Origin: Pseudomonadota bacterium
GTDB lineage: Bacteria > Pseudomonadota > Gammaproteobacteria > Burkholderiales > Rhodocyclaceae
Reading direction: 5' to 3'
NCBI GenBank assembly: GCA_018241665.1
Contig: JAFEDK010000030.1
Location: forward strand, 1-64,000
Length of the DNA: 64,000 nucleotides
Under the pieces are notes generated by a model. That model saw only the letters and a program-made list of their open reading frames with translations, was not told where the DNA came from and searched no databases. Shown here piece by piece: positions 38,387 through 46,335 of the stretch (positions are counted from its first letter, which is position 1; the number at the start of each line of letters is the position of its first letter). The translations under genes were made by a program, and so were the position numbers.

Positions 38387-39466
38387 TCAGGCCGTCAGTT
38401 CGAGCAGCTTGCCGAAGGCCGTGGCGAACTGGGCGAGGCCGTCCTGTTGCAGGCGCTCGCCGAGGACTTCCAGGTCCAGGCCGAGGGCGGCCAGGGCGGC
38501 GATGTGGGCGGTGGCACCGTCCACATCCTCGGTGATGGTGCCGGCACGGACCTGGCCGTGGTCGGCGAAGGCGGCCAGGGTGGCGTCGGGCAGGGTGTTG
38601 ACGGTTTCCGCGCCGATCAGCGGCTCGACGTACATCAGGTCGGAATAGGCCGCGTTCTTTGTGCCGGTGCTGGCCCACAGCATGCTCTGCGGGCGGGCGC
38701 CCTTGGCCGCCAGCGCGGCGAAGCCCGCGCCGTGGAAGCGCGCCAGGTAGCGCTGGTAGGCCTGGCGGGCCAGTGCCACACCGGCCTTGCCGCGCAGCGC
38801 GAGGGCCGCCTCGCTGCCGATCTCTTCGAGCTGCTTGTCGATCAGGCTGTCCCAGCGGGACAGGAAGACGCTGGCCACCGAGCGCACGCGGGACACGTCA
38901 CCGCCGGCAGCGGCGAGCTTCTCGAGGCCGCGCTGGTAGGCGCCAGCCACCGCATCCACATGGCTCAGCGAGAACATCAGCGTCACGTTGATGCTGACGC
39001 CTTCGCCGGTCAGGGTTTCGATGGCGCGCACGCCGGCCGCGGTGGCGGGGATCTTGACCAGCAGGTTGTCGCGGGCGACGGCGGTGCGCAGGCGGCGGGC
39101 CGCGGCGACGGTGCCGGCCTCGTCGTCGGCCAGCGCAGGGGAGACTTCCAGGCTCACGTAGCCGGCATCGCCCCGGCTGGCGTCGAAGACCGGGCGGATC
39201 AGGTCGCAGGCGCGCTGCACGTCCTCGATCACCAGGCGCTCGTAGCGTTGCTCGGCCGACAGGTTCTCGCCGTTCAGCGCATCCAGCGCGGGGCGGTAGT
39301 CGTGGCCGTCGGCGATGGCTTTGTGGAAGATCGCCGGATTGGTGGTCACGCCGGCCACGCCATTTTCGATGTGGCGGGCGAGCAGGCCTTCGTTGATCAG
39401 GGCGCGGGACAGGTTGTCCAGCCAGACTTGCTGGCCGGCGGCACGGGCGGCTTGAATCGGATTCAT
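38387..39466 (-). CDS. tal: Transaldolase
   Basis: The 359-aa pentose-phosphate enzyme has the Schiff-base lysine in 'NLLVKIPATAAGVRAIETL' and the family start 'QVWLDNLSRALINEG'. 'GVTTNPAIFHKAI' and 'SVASVFLSRWD' are also typical of the longer transaldolase class found in actinobacteria, cyanobacteria and betaproteobacteria. I chose ATG 39466; the frame runs on to 39607 without similarity. It lies 73 bases downstream of gspN on the same strand and could receive read-through from the gsp operon. Confidence 0.93.
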   Translation of the reverse strand: MNPIQAARAAGQQVWLDNLSRALINEGLLARHIENGVAGVTTNPAIFHKAIADGHDYRPALDALNGENLSAEQRYERLVIEDVQRACDLIRPVFDASRGDAGYVSLEVSPALADDEAGTVAAARRLRTAVARDNLLVKIPATAAGVRAIETLTGEGVSINVTLMFSLSHVDAVAGAYQRGLEKLAAAGGDVSRVRSVASVFLSRWDSLIDKQLEEIGSEAALALRGKAGVALARQAYQRYLARFHGAGFAALAAKGARPQSMLWASTGTKNAAYSDLMYVEPLIGAETVNTLPDATLAAFADHGQVRAGTITEDVDGATAHIAALAALGLDLEVLGERLQQDGLAQFATAFGKLLELTA

Positions 39467-39539
39467 GGATGCGGGCTTCGGCGTGGCGGTGGTTCGGAAT
39501 GATTCCGCCATTCTGGCGGAATCCCGTGGCAGAGGAAAG

Positions 39540-40292
39540 TCAGCGCGGCGGCCAGTGGATCTCGAAATGCCCGGGCTGGGAAGTGGGGCGGGCCGCGCCG
39601 CCGGCAATGGCGGGCAGGCGGTTGAGGAATTCCGGTTCGCCGCTCAGCGTGCCGTCGAAGCGCGGCATCTGGCCCGGGGCCGCCTCGCCGTTGCCGTTGG
39701 CGAGCACGTCGCCGGCAAGGGTCTGCAGGGTGTAGCGGACCAGGCCGTCGTGGGCATTCAGGCGGATCTCGTAATCACCGAACCGGCGGCCGGGGAACAG
39801 CGCGCTGCGTGCGCCGCGCCACAGCAGGCGGGCCTCGCCGGCGCAGCGCCCGTCGGGCGGACAGTGCCAGGCTGGCGCTTCGACGGTCAGGTCGCCCTGC
39901 CAGCCGGCACGGGCGGCCGGGTGGGGGAGGGGGCCGAGGGCTGCGTCGGCGGGGGCGTGCAGGCTGAAGCCGCTTATGTCGAGGCCGCGCAGGCCGGCTT
40001 CGACGTGGCCGACGGGGACGCCGCTGCTGGCCAGCGACCAAGCGGCGCCGCCGCGGCCGAGGGCGCTGGCGTCGAAGTCCCAGCTCAGCGGCAGCCAGGG
40101 CTTCAGGCTGCGTCCGTTGGCATCCCGGCTGGCCAGCACGCCATGGCCCTGCCACAGGCTGCCTTCGGCCTGCTGCAGGCGCAGGCCGTCCTGGGTCAGG
40201 CGGGCCACCAGCAGGTCGATGAGGCTGGCTGGTGCCCTGGCAATCAGCAGGATCAGGGTCAGCAGTGCAAAGACGATCAGTTTGCGCAGCAT
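39540..40292 (-). CDS. gspN: Type II secretion system protein N
   Basis: The 250-aa inner-membrane protein has one N-terminal TM (about 3-20) and a periplasmic domain with the GspN signature ('LIDLLVARLTQDGLRLQQAEGS' region and 'LSWDFDASAL'). GspN is an accessory part found in only some T2SS. It is the last gene of the gsp operon, three bases after gspM. Confidence 0.88.
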   Translation of the reverse strand: MLRKLIVFALLTLILLIARAPASLIDLLVARLTQDGLRLQQAEGSLWQGHGVLASRDANGRSLKPWLPLSWDFDASALGRGGAAWSLASSGVPVGHVEAGLRGLDISGFSLHAPADAALGPLPHPAARAGWQGDLTVEAPAWHCPPDGRCAGEARLLWRGARSALFPGRRFGDYEIRLNAHDGLVRYTLQTLAGDVLANGNGEAAPGQMPRFDGTLSGEPEFLNRLPAIAGGAARPTSQPGHFEIHWPPR

Positions 40293-40295
40293 GCT

Positions 40296-40805
40296 TCAGG
40301 GAGCGGCCGGCCCGGCGAGCACCGCGTCGATGCTGGCCTGCGCGCCTTGTTGCTGGATTTCCATGCGCAGGATGCGCAGGCCCTGGTCGCGCTGGACGGC
40401 GGCGAGCCAGGCAACGAGCTCGTCGAAGGGCGCCTGGCCCTTCACGTGCAGGCCTTCGCCACCAGCCTGCACCGCGAGGCCGAGGCCGCGGCTCTTGGCG
40501 GCCGCCAGGGCGGCGTCGAGCAGGGCTGGGCCGGTGGGGGCCTGCAGCGCCGCCTGACTGCGCAGGCCGGCGATTTCGGTGGCGGATTCCTGGACCTGCT
40601 CCAGCTGGGCAGCACTGCGCGGCAGGCTGCGGTCGAGGCGGGTACGTTCGTGGCGGGCCCAGTCGATCAGGCTGACGGTCGTGCCGACGGCGACGACCGC
40701 GCCGGCGATCAGCACGAGACGGCGCTCCCGCGGGCTGATGCCCTGCCACGCAGTGGCGAGGCGGGTGATGGGGCCGACGCCGCCGGCGGGTTTGGTGGTG
40801 CTCAT
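40296..40805 (-). CDS. gspM: Type II secretion system protein M
   Basis: The 169-aa protein has one TM (about 29-47, 'RRLVLIAGAVVAVGTTVSLI') after a short cytoplasmic tail containing 'SPRERRLV'. A periplasmic ferredoxin-like domain follows. It partners GspL in the inner-membrane assembly platform. It overlaps gspL by four bases. Confidence 0.88.
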   Translation of the reverse strand: MSTTKPAGGVGPITRLATAWQGISPRERRLVLIAGAVVAVGTTVSLIDWARHERTRLDRSLPRSAAQLEQVQESATEIAGLRSQAALQAPTGPALLDAALAAAKSRGLGLAVQAGGEGLHVKGQAPFDELVAWLAAVQRDQGLRILRMEIQQQGAQASIDAVLAGPAAP

Positions 40806-42016
40806 TGCAGGTTCTCCCGGCGCAGCAGCAGATGGGGGGCGTTGCCGTCCTGGCGCAGGTCGGCGAGCAGGCCGCGGCTGGCGAGCAGGCCGACCACCGC
40901 TTCGGCACGGGCGGCCGCGCCGCCGCCGAGGGTCAGGTCGAGGCGGCCGTCCTCGTAGCGCAGCGCGACGATGCCGGCCGCCGCGTCGGTGCCGAGGGCT
41001 TCGGCGGCCTGGGCCAGCAGGGCCAGCGCGTCGTCGTCCCGCAGCAGACCGTGGCGCGCCCGTTCCTGGTTCAGCTGCTGGCGCATCTGGGCCGCCGGCG
41101 CGACCACCGGGGCGTTGGGGAAACTCGTGCGGTAGATGCGTTCGATGCGTCCCTCGATGTCGCTGAGCTGGTGCTTCATCCAGAGCACCTCACCCACGTT
41201 GGCGGCCAGCCACAGGGTCAGGGCGCCGCCGGCGACGGCCAGTGCAGGTCGAAGGCCGAGCCAGGCGCCCCCGCGGGTGCGCGGGGCAAACTCGCCGTGC
41301 AGCAGGTTGGCAGCCTTGCGGTCGGCCCCCTGCCACCACAGGTAGGGGGCGGCAGGCTGGACGGGGATGCCGGTCTCGGCCTGGAGCCGGGCCGGTTCCG
41401 GCCCCGCGGCGCCGCTGGCCAGGTGGACGTCGATACGGGCCGGGGCGGTGTTGGCGGCGCGGGCATTGCCGGCCTGCTGGGCCAGCAGCGGGGCCAGGAT
41501 GTCCACATCGAGGGCCAGGCCGGCGTTGGGGGCGGTGCGCAGGATGGCGCCGTCGGTGGCCAGGCTCAGCTGCCAGCTCTCCGGGTCGGCGGGGGCGGTC
41601 TGCAGTTCGGCGAGCACGCGCTGGGGCTGCCGGCCGATGGCAGCGAGCTGGGCCACCACCAGCCGCAGGCGTTCACGGGCGACCACCAGCACGCCGGCCA
41701 GGTCGCGTTCCCCATCGTCGGCGGGGCGGCGGTGGCTGACGGTGAGGTGCTGGCTGTCCGGATCCTTCAGCAGCCGGTCTTCCAGCGCGTAGGCCAGCAG
41801 GCGCGGCAGGTCGCGGCGGGTGGCGCGCGGCAGCGGTACTTCGAGCCACAGGCACTGGGGGCCGCTGAGGATGACTTCGCATGCGTCGGCGGCCGGCCAG
41901 TGGCGGGGCTCGCTGCGGCCTTCGGAGAGCGGCTGGCCATCCGGGCCGAGGAGCGCCCAGAGGCAGTCCGGCCGGGTCGGCCAGTGCTCGTCGATGGCGA
42001 GGATGAGACGGGTCAT
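40802..42016 (-). CDS. gspL: Type II secretion system protein L
   Basis: The 404-aa protein has an actin-like cytoplasmic domain (about 1-240, 'LWLEVPLPRATRRDLPRLL'). A single TM (about 255-275, 'LRPALAVAGGALTLWLAANV') and a periplasmic domain follow. It links the GspE ATPase to the inner-membrane platform. The start at 42016 makes an ATGA overlap with the gspK stop; a start five codons upstream is possible but breaks that pattern. Confidence 0.9.
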   Translation of the reverse strand: MTRLILAIDEHWPTRPDCLWALLGPDGQPLSEGRSEPRHWPAADACEVILSGPQCLWLEVPLPRATRRDLPRLLAYALEDRLLKDPDSQHLTVSHRRPADDGERDLAGVLVVARERLRLVVAQLAAIGRQPQRVLAELQTAPADPESWQLSLATDGAILRTAPNAGLALDVDILAPLLAQQAGNARAANTAPARIDVHLASGAAGPEPARLQAETGIPVQPAAPYLWWQGADRKAANLLHGEFAPRTRGGAWLGLRPALAVAGGALTLWLAANVGEVLWMKHQLSDIEGRIERIYRTSFPNAPVVAPAAQMRQQLNQERARHGLLRDDDALALLAQAAEALGTDAAAGIVALRYEDGRLDLTLGGGAAARAEAVVGLLASRGLLADLRQDGNAPHLLLRRENLQ

Positions 42017-42981
42017 AGCAGTTTCTGCCAAACGATGGTGGGCCAGTTCTGGCTGCGGTCCAAAAGGACCTCCATGCGGACCATGGAGACGCCGAAGCGG
42101 GCGCGGCCAGTGGCGAGGAAATGCCGGCTGGTGGTGGCCAGCCGGGCGGTGTCGGGGTTGAGGTCCTGGGACGGCAGGCGGGCCTGGAAATCCGGCAGGT
42201 CCTTGAACCAGGCGCGGCCGCGCTGGACGATCAGCACGCGCGCTGCGTCGAGGCTGAGGCCGGGAATCGCGGCGGCAAGCACTTCCGCCGGCGCGGTATT
42301 GACGTTGATCTTGCTGTCACCGGGCAGGGCCGCCACGAAAGGGGTCAAGCGGGCCACCAGGTCGGGCGTGAAGCCGCGCACCTGGGTCAGCTCGCTGACC
42401 GCCAGCAGCGGGCCGTTGGCCGGCCGGCGTGCCGGTGTCTGGGCTTCGTACCAGGAGGACTCGGCACCGCCGGGCAGGCGTGGGGTGTCGTCGGCGTCGA
42501 GCCAGTCGAGCAGGGCTGACGCGAGGTTGAGGGCATCGCCCTCGCCGACACCGACAATGGCCAGCAGGCGGCGGAATTGCTCGACTTCGAACAGATTGGC
42601 GCCATCCAGCTGGACCAGGTTGTTGAGGTTGATGCGTCCGGACAGGTCTTGTAGTTCGCCGCTGACCTCGCCTTCCTCCACCGGCGTTGGTGGCACCTTG
42701 ACGGCCCAGCTCTCGCCGAGGTGGTCCACCTGGGTGGTGCGGGCATCCTCGGCCAGCACGTTGCGCGCCCAGTCCACCGCGCCACGGGCCAACAGGCGGG
42801 CCTGGGCCTGGTCGTGGCGGCCCATCACCTGGTCCATCGCCACGCCCAGGTCGCCGACCGCGGCGGCGGCGATGCTGGCGACCAGGGCCACCGTGAGCAG
42901 GGCGAGGATCACCGCCGCGCCGCGCTGATGGCCGGGCCGGCGGGGGAGGCCGAAAACGGAGGAGAAGGGGCGGCGGCTCAT
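42013..42981 (-). CDS. gspK: Type II secretion system minor pseudopilin K
   Basis: The 322-aa protein is the largest minor pseudopilin and forms the tip complex with GspI and GspJ. The leader ends in 'RPGHQRGAAVILALLTVAL', so cleavage would be at G/A, as is usual for GspK. The inserted helical domain and 'INVNTAPAEVLAAAIPG' are typical. The ATG at 42981 shares one base with the gspJ stop. Confidence 0.92.
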   Translation of the reverse strand: MSRRPFSSVFGLPRRPGHQRGAAVILALLTVALVASIAAAAVGDLGVAMDQVMGRHDQAQARLLARGAVDWARNVLAEDARTTQVDHLGESWAVKVPPTPVEEGEVSGELQDLSGRINLNNLVQLDGANLFEVEQFRRLLAIVGVGEGDALNLASALLDWLDADDTPRLPGGAESSWYEAQTPARRPANGPLLAVSELTQVRGFTPDLVARLTPFVAALPGDSKINVNTAPAEVLAAAIPGLSLDAARVLIVQRGRAWFKDLPDFQARLPSQDLNPDTARLATTSRHFLATGRARFGVSMVRMEVLLDRSQNWPTIVWQKLL

Positions 42982-43724
42982 CAGCGGAGGGCGATCATGC
43001 GGGTGATGGTGCCCACATCGGGCAGATCGAGCTCGAGGATCACCGCATCCGGCAGCGGCGCGCGGCGGTCTCCCGGTGGCCAGGCGTCGAGGCGGTTGTT
43101 GTTGTACAGAAAGCGCCAGCGCAGGTCGCGGATGTTGTCGAGGAGGGGGACGACCACGGGCTCGCCGAGGGGCTCGCGGCCACTCCAGCGCAGCCATTCG
43201 AGGCGCCCGTCCACCAGGCGGAAACCGACCCGGCGCACGCCGCGGCTGTCGTCGAGGCGCAGGAACTGGAACTCCGGGCCACCGCCGTTGGCGGCGCGGC
43301 CGAGGAGCATGGCTGGCGTGCTGGTGCTGGCGGACAGCGTCGGCGGGGTGCCGGGCGAGCCCCGCTGATCGCCGGGGGCGACGGCCTGCAGCAGGTCGGT
43401 GTCGATGCGCTGCATGCCGCGGCCAATGGCGCGCCAGCGTTCGAAACTGGCTTCCAGGCGATCGCGGCTGGTGGCGACTTCGGCCAGCGCGCGGTAGGAC
43501 AGCACGCCGAGGATCGCGAAGATCGCCAGCGCCACCATCAGCTCGATGAGGGTCAGTCCGCCTTGGAGCCGTGGGGTAGGCAGGCCCTGTGTCTGGCTCT
43601 GTGTCTGGCTCTGTGGGGGCGAATTCATTCGCCCGACGCGGGTGGCCCCGTGCACGCGGGCGAATGAATTCGCCCCCACAGAGGAAGCCCCCACAGAGGA
43701 AGGGATGGCGTACAAGGGCCTCAT
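42981..43724 (-). CDS. gspJ: Type II secretion system minor pseudopilin J, leader extended by a REPIN
   Basis: The prepilin site is 'RLQGG/LTLIELMVALAIF', followed by the usual GspJ body ('FQFLRLDDSRGVRRVGFR'). The first ATG (43724) makes the same ATGA overlap with the gspI stop as other genes of this operon, giving 247 aa. However, it puts a 56-residue leader before the cleavage site, because a 67-bp REPIN (43613-43679) lies inside the leader in frame and encodes 'VGANSFA' and 'GRMNSPP'. The REPIN also supplies an internal ATG at 43628, giving 215 aa with a 24-residue leader. A GspJ leader is normally short, so either re-initiation at 43628 or an unusually long leader must be tolerated. Confidence 0.85.
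   Translation of the reverse strand: MRPLYAIPSSVGASSVGANSFARVHGATRVGRMNSPPQSQTQSQTQGLPTPRLQGGLTLIELMVALAIFAILGVLSYRALAEVATSRDRLEASFERWRAIGRGMQRIDTDLLQAVAPGDQRGSPGTPPTLSASTSTPAMLLGRAANGGGPEFQFLRLDDSRGVRRVGFRLVDGRLEWLRWSGREPLGEPVVVPLLDNIRDLRWRFLYNNNRLDAWPPGDRRAPLPDAVILELDLPDVGTITRMIALR
43591..43614. repeat. 12-bp tandem duplication at the REPIN edge in gspJ
   Basis: GTCTGGCTCTGT occurs twice head to tail (43591-43602 and 43603-43614), abutting the left arm of the REPIN. In the gspJ frame it encodes the repeated SQTQ of the leader. Confidence 0.8.
43613..43679. repeat. REPIN-like REP doublet 4, inside the gspJ leader
   Basis: Perfect 22-bp inverted arms at 43613-43634 and 43658-43679, 23-nt spacer. 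On the coding (minus) strand the arm nearer the gene body reads ATG AAT TCG CCC CCA, creating the internal start at 43628. Tandem duplications flank both sides (43591-43614 and 43673-43702). Confidence 0.88.
43673..43702. repeat. 15-bp tandem duplication at the REPIN edge
   Basis: CCCCCACAGAGGAAG occurs twice head to tail (43673-43687 and 43688-43702). The first copy includes the outer end of the REPIN arm, so the duplication happened after or during insertion. Confidence 0.8.
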
Positions 43725-44107
43725 CGCAGGGGCCTCGCGAGGTAGCCGCTCAGGCGGGCGATGGCGTGTTGGTCCGATGCTTCCGAGAAAACGCTGACGT
43801 CCACCCGGCGGAACAGGGGGTTGGCGGTGTTCTTCACCTCTTCACGCCAGCGGTAGTTGCGGCCGGCCTGCTCGGCGCTGCCTTCATTGCTGCCGGCGTT
43901 GGGCCAGGCCTGGGTGGCGCGCAGTTCGGCCAGGCGGTTCTCGGCGATCCAGTCGCCGATGAGGCGTTCGCGCAGTTCGGCGGAGGACTGTGCGGTGACG
44001 CCCATCGCGCGGAAGGCGGCGGTCAGCGCAATGGCCAGGATGGCCAGAGCGACGAGGGTTTCGAGCAGCGTGAAGCCGCCAGCCCGGCGGGCGCCGGCAC
44101 AGCTCAT
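43721..44107 (-). CDS. gspI: Type II secretion system minor pseudopilin I
   Basis: The 128-aa protein has a short leader and a perfect prepilin site, 'MSCAGARRAGG/FTLLETL', with the E at +5, then a hydrophobic helix ('ALAILAIALTAAFRAMG'). The C-terminal body is typical of GspI. It overlaps gspH and gspJ by four bases each. Its normal leader of 11 residues contrasts with the extended leaders of its neighbours gspH and gspJ. Confidence 0.92.
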   Translation of the reverse strand: MSCAGARRAGGFTLLETLVALAILAIALTAAFRAMGVTAQSSAELRERLIGDWIAENRLAELRATQAWPNAGSNEGSAEQAGRNYRWREEVKNTANPLFRRVDVSVFSEASDQHAIARLSGYLARPLR

Positions 44108-44694
44108 GAGCTGCGGCCCGGCAGGGCCAGGCTCACGTCGCCGTTGGCTTTGCCAATCAGGCGTGCCTCGCCGCTCGGGGTGGCGACGCGCAGTTCGTAT
44201 TCGGGCGCCTGGGTGCCGAACTGCAGGCGCGGCGCGGCGGCTTCCGGCTGGCCGTCGATGCGCAGCCCGGACCAGTACAGGCCGCCGGGCAGGGTCTTTT
44301 CGGTGAATACCGGCGGATCGTTGAGGGGGCGCCAGTTGTCGTCCGGGTCGAGGGCCGAGAAGCGGTAGCCGTCGGGCAGGAATTCGATGACGATCGGCCG
44401 GCCGCGGACCGCCGCCCGGTCGGCGGTGGCTTCCAGCACGAGGCGCAGGCGTCGCAAGGCCTGGTCGGCATCCCGGCCGCGCAGACTGTCGAGGCCGAGG
44501 CTGATGCCGGTGGCCATCACGCCCATGATGACCAGCACCACCATTACTTCGATGAGGGTGAAGCCGGTGGCGTGGCCTCTCCGGGGATGCTCCTGTGGGG
44601 GCGAATTCATTCGCCCGCAGTCGCTGAACGACGCGACCGGGCGAATGAATTCGCCCCCACGGGGGGGGGCCAGGGTGGCGGAAGCTGTCGTCAC
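44104..44694 (-). CDS. gspH: Type II secretion system minor pseudopilin H, leader extended by a REPIN
   Basis: The prepilin site is 'RRGHATG/FTLIEVMVVLVIMG', followed by a GspH body ('GRPIVIEFLPDGYRFSAL'). The GTG at 44694 overlaps the gspG stop (GTGA), the pattern expected for this operon, and gives 196 aa with a 44-residue leader. A REPIN (44595-44660) sits in frame inside that leader, encoding 'GGEFIRP' and 'GRMNSPP'. The REPIN supplies an internal ATG at 44610, giving 168 aa with a 16-residue leader closer to family norms. No Shine-Dalgarno precedes 44610. Which start is used cannot be told from sequence. Confidence 0.85.
   Translation of the reverse strand: MTTASATLAPPRGGEFIRPVASFSDCGRMNSPPQEHPRRGHATGFTLIEVMVVLVIMGVMATGISLGLDSLRGRDADQALRRLRLVLEATADRAAVRGRPIVIEFLPDGYRFSALDPDDNWRPLNDPPVFTEKTLPGGLYWSGLRIDGQPEAAAPRLQFGTQAPEYELRVATPSGEARLIGKANGDVSLALPGRSS
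44595..44660. repeat. REPIN-like REP doublet 5, inside the gspH leader
   Basis: Perfect 22-bp inverted arms at 44595-44616 and 44639-44660, 22-nt spacer. As in gspJ, the arm nearer the gene body gives ATG AAT TCG CCC CCA CAG on the coding strand. A run of nine or more G lies at its upstream edge (about 44660-44670). Confidence 0.88.
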
Positions 44695-45119
44695 AGATTC
44701 CAGGAGCCGATGTCCGCGTCGAAACCCTCGCCGCCGGAGACACCGTCGGCACCGAAGCTCATCACGTCCACTTCACCTTTCAGGCCGGGGATCACGTACT
44801 GGTAGGGCTTGCCCCAAGGGTCCATCGGCAGCTTGTCGAGATAGGCCTTCCAGTTGTCCGGCACCGGCGCTGCGCTCGGCTTGGCGACGAGGGCCTGCAG
44901 GCCTTGCTCGGCGCTGGGATAGCGACGGTTGTCGAGCTTGTAGAGCTTGAGGGCCTGCATGATCGCCGAGATGTCCTGCTTGGCGGCGACCACGCGGGCT
45001 TCGTCGGGGCGGCTCATGACCTTCGGCACCACCAGTGCGGCGAGCACGCCGAGGATGACGATGACGACCATCACTTCGATAAGGGTGAAGCCGCGGCTGC
45101 GGCGGAGGCGATTGAGCAT
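44691..45119 (-). CDS. gspG: Type II secretion system major pseudopilin G
   Basis: The 142-aa major subunit of the pseudopilus has leader 'MLNRLRRSRG' and a mature N terminus 'FTLIEVMVVIVILGVLAALVVP' (hydrophobic helix; cleavage after G10). It has the GspG calcium-site region 'DPWGKPYQYVIPG' and 'SFGADGVSGGEGFDADI'. The leader is normal, with no repeat insertion. Confidence 0.95.
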   Translation of the reverse strand: MLNRLRRSRGFTLIEVMVVIVILGVLAALVVPKVMSRPDEARVVAAKQDISAIMQALKLYKLDNRRYPSAEQGLQALVAKPSAAPVPDNWKAYLDKLPMDPWGKPYQYVIPGLKGEVDVMSFGADGVSGGEGFDADIGSWNL

Positions 45120-45129
45120 CGGTACGTCC

Positions 45130-46335
45130 TTATTTCATCAGGGTGTTGATTTCGATGATCGGCTGCATCACCGCCATCACGATGAGCAGTACGAAGCCGC
45201 CCATCAGCAGCAGCAGGATCGGTTCCAGCAAGGCGGTGAGGGTGGCGGTGCGGTTCTCGAGTTCGGCCTGCTGCAGGCGGGCGGCGCGGTCGAGGAGCTC
45301 GTCGATGCGGCCGGTGGCTTCGCCGTTGGCCAGCATGTGGATCAAGAGCGGCGGGAACTGGCGGCTGGCGCCCAGCGCGCGGGACAGGGGCTGGCCCTCG
45401 CGGACGCGCTCGGCGGCGACGCCCACCGCGTCGGCCAGCGGCAGGCGGCTGATCACCTGGCGGCCGGCGTCCAGCGCGGCGAGCAGCGGCACGCCGCTGC
45501 CGGCTAGGATCGACAGGGTGCTGGCGAAACGGGTCGCGTCGAGGGTCCGCAGATGGCGGCCGAGCACGGGCAGGCGCAGCAGCCAGGCGTCCCAGCGGCG
45601 CTTGACGGTGGTGTCGCGCAGCGCGCCGCGGCCGGCGAGGATGGCACCGATGATGGCCAGGATCATCAGCCAGCCCCATTCGCGCAGCACGGCGCTGACG
45701 ACGATCAGGCTGCGGGTGAGCAGCGGCAGCGCCTGCTTGCTTTGCTGGAAGACGGACACCACCTGGGGGACCACGTAGGTCATCAGGCCGATGATGACCA
45801 TCAGCGCCACGCTGGCGACAATGGCCGGGTAGAGCAGGGCCTGCAGGGTCTTGGTGCGCAGCGCGTTGCTGCGGTCCAGGTAGTCGGCCAGCTCGGTCAT
45901 CACCTTGGCCAGCTCGCCGGATTTCTCGCCGGCCGCCACCGACGCGCGGTAGAGCGTCGAGAAGGCCTGCGGGAAGCGGTCCAGCGCGGCGCGCAGGCTG
46001 TAGCCGGCGAGGATCTCGGAGCGCACGCCGGCCAGCAGCTGGCGCGTGGTCTCGGTTTCGGCCTGCTCGATGAGGGCCGCCAGCGCCTGTTCGACGGTCA
46101 GGCCGGAGGCCAGCAACGTGGCCCACTGGCGGGTCAGCAGGGTGAGGTCGGCGTCCTTCAGCTTGCGTCGTGCGACCTTGGCGCCGCCGCTCCCCTGGGC
46201 CACCGAGGCGACTTCCAGCGGAAACAGGCCGCGCTCGCGCAGCAGGCCGCGGGCGGCCTTGCCGGTGTCGGCTTCGAGGACGCCGGCTGACTCTTTGCCG
46301 GCGGCGTCGAGGGCGCGGTAGCGGAAAGCGGTCAT
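45130..46335 (-). CDS. gspF: Type II secretion system inner-membrane protein F
   Basis: The 401-aa protein has two tandem T2SSF domains (about 70-190 and 270-395), each followed by hydrophobic segments. '[15 protein letters not shown]' and '[16 protein letters not shown]' are matching first-helix motifs of the two repeats. It is the polytopic platform protein that couples GspE to pseudopilus assembly. Confidence 0.94.
   Translation of the reverse strand: MTAFRYRALDAAGKESAGVLEADTGKAARGLLRERGLFPLEVASVAQGSGGAKVARRKLKDADLTLLTRQWATLLASGLTVEQALAALIEQAETETTRQLLAGVRSEILAGYSLRAALDRFPQAFSTLYRASVAAGEKSGELAKVMTELADYLDRSNALRTKTLQALLYPAIVASVALMVIIGLMTYVVPQVVSVFQQSKQALPLLTRSLIVVSAVLREWGWLMILAIIGAILAGRGALRDTTVKRRWDAWLLRLPVLGRHLRTLDATRFASTLSILAGSGVPLLAALDAGRQVISRLPLADAVGVAAERVREGQPLSRALGASRQFPPLLIHMLANGEATGRIDELLDRAARLQQAELENRTATLTALLEPILLLLMGGFVLLIVMAVMQPIIEINTLMK

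Noticed and set aside
40805-42928. 707-aa plus-strand open frame
   Set aside because: Antisense to gspL and gspK, with no recognisable domain.
43721-44752. 343-aa frame that would make gspI much longer
   Set aside because: The upstream part is an out-of-frame reading of gspH and the REPIN. The prepilin leader and ATGA overlap fix the gspI start at 44107.
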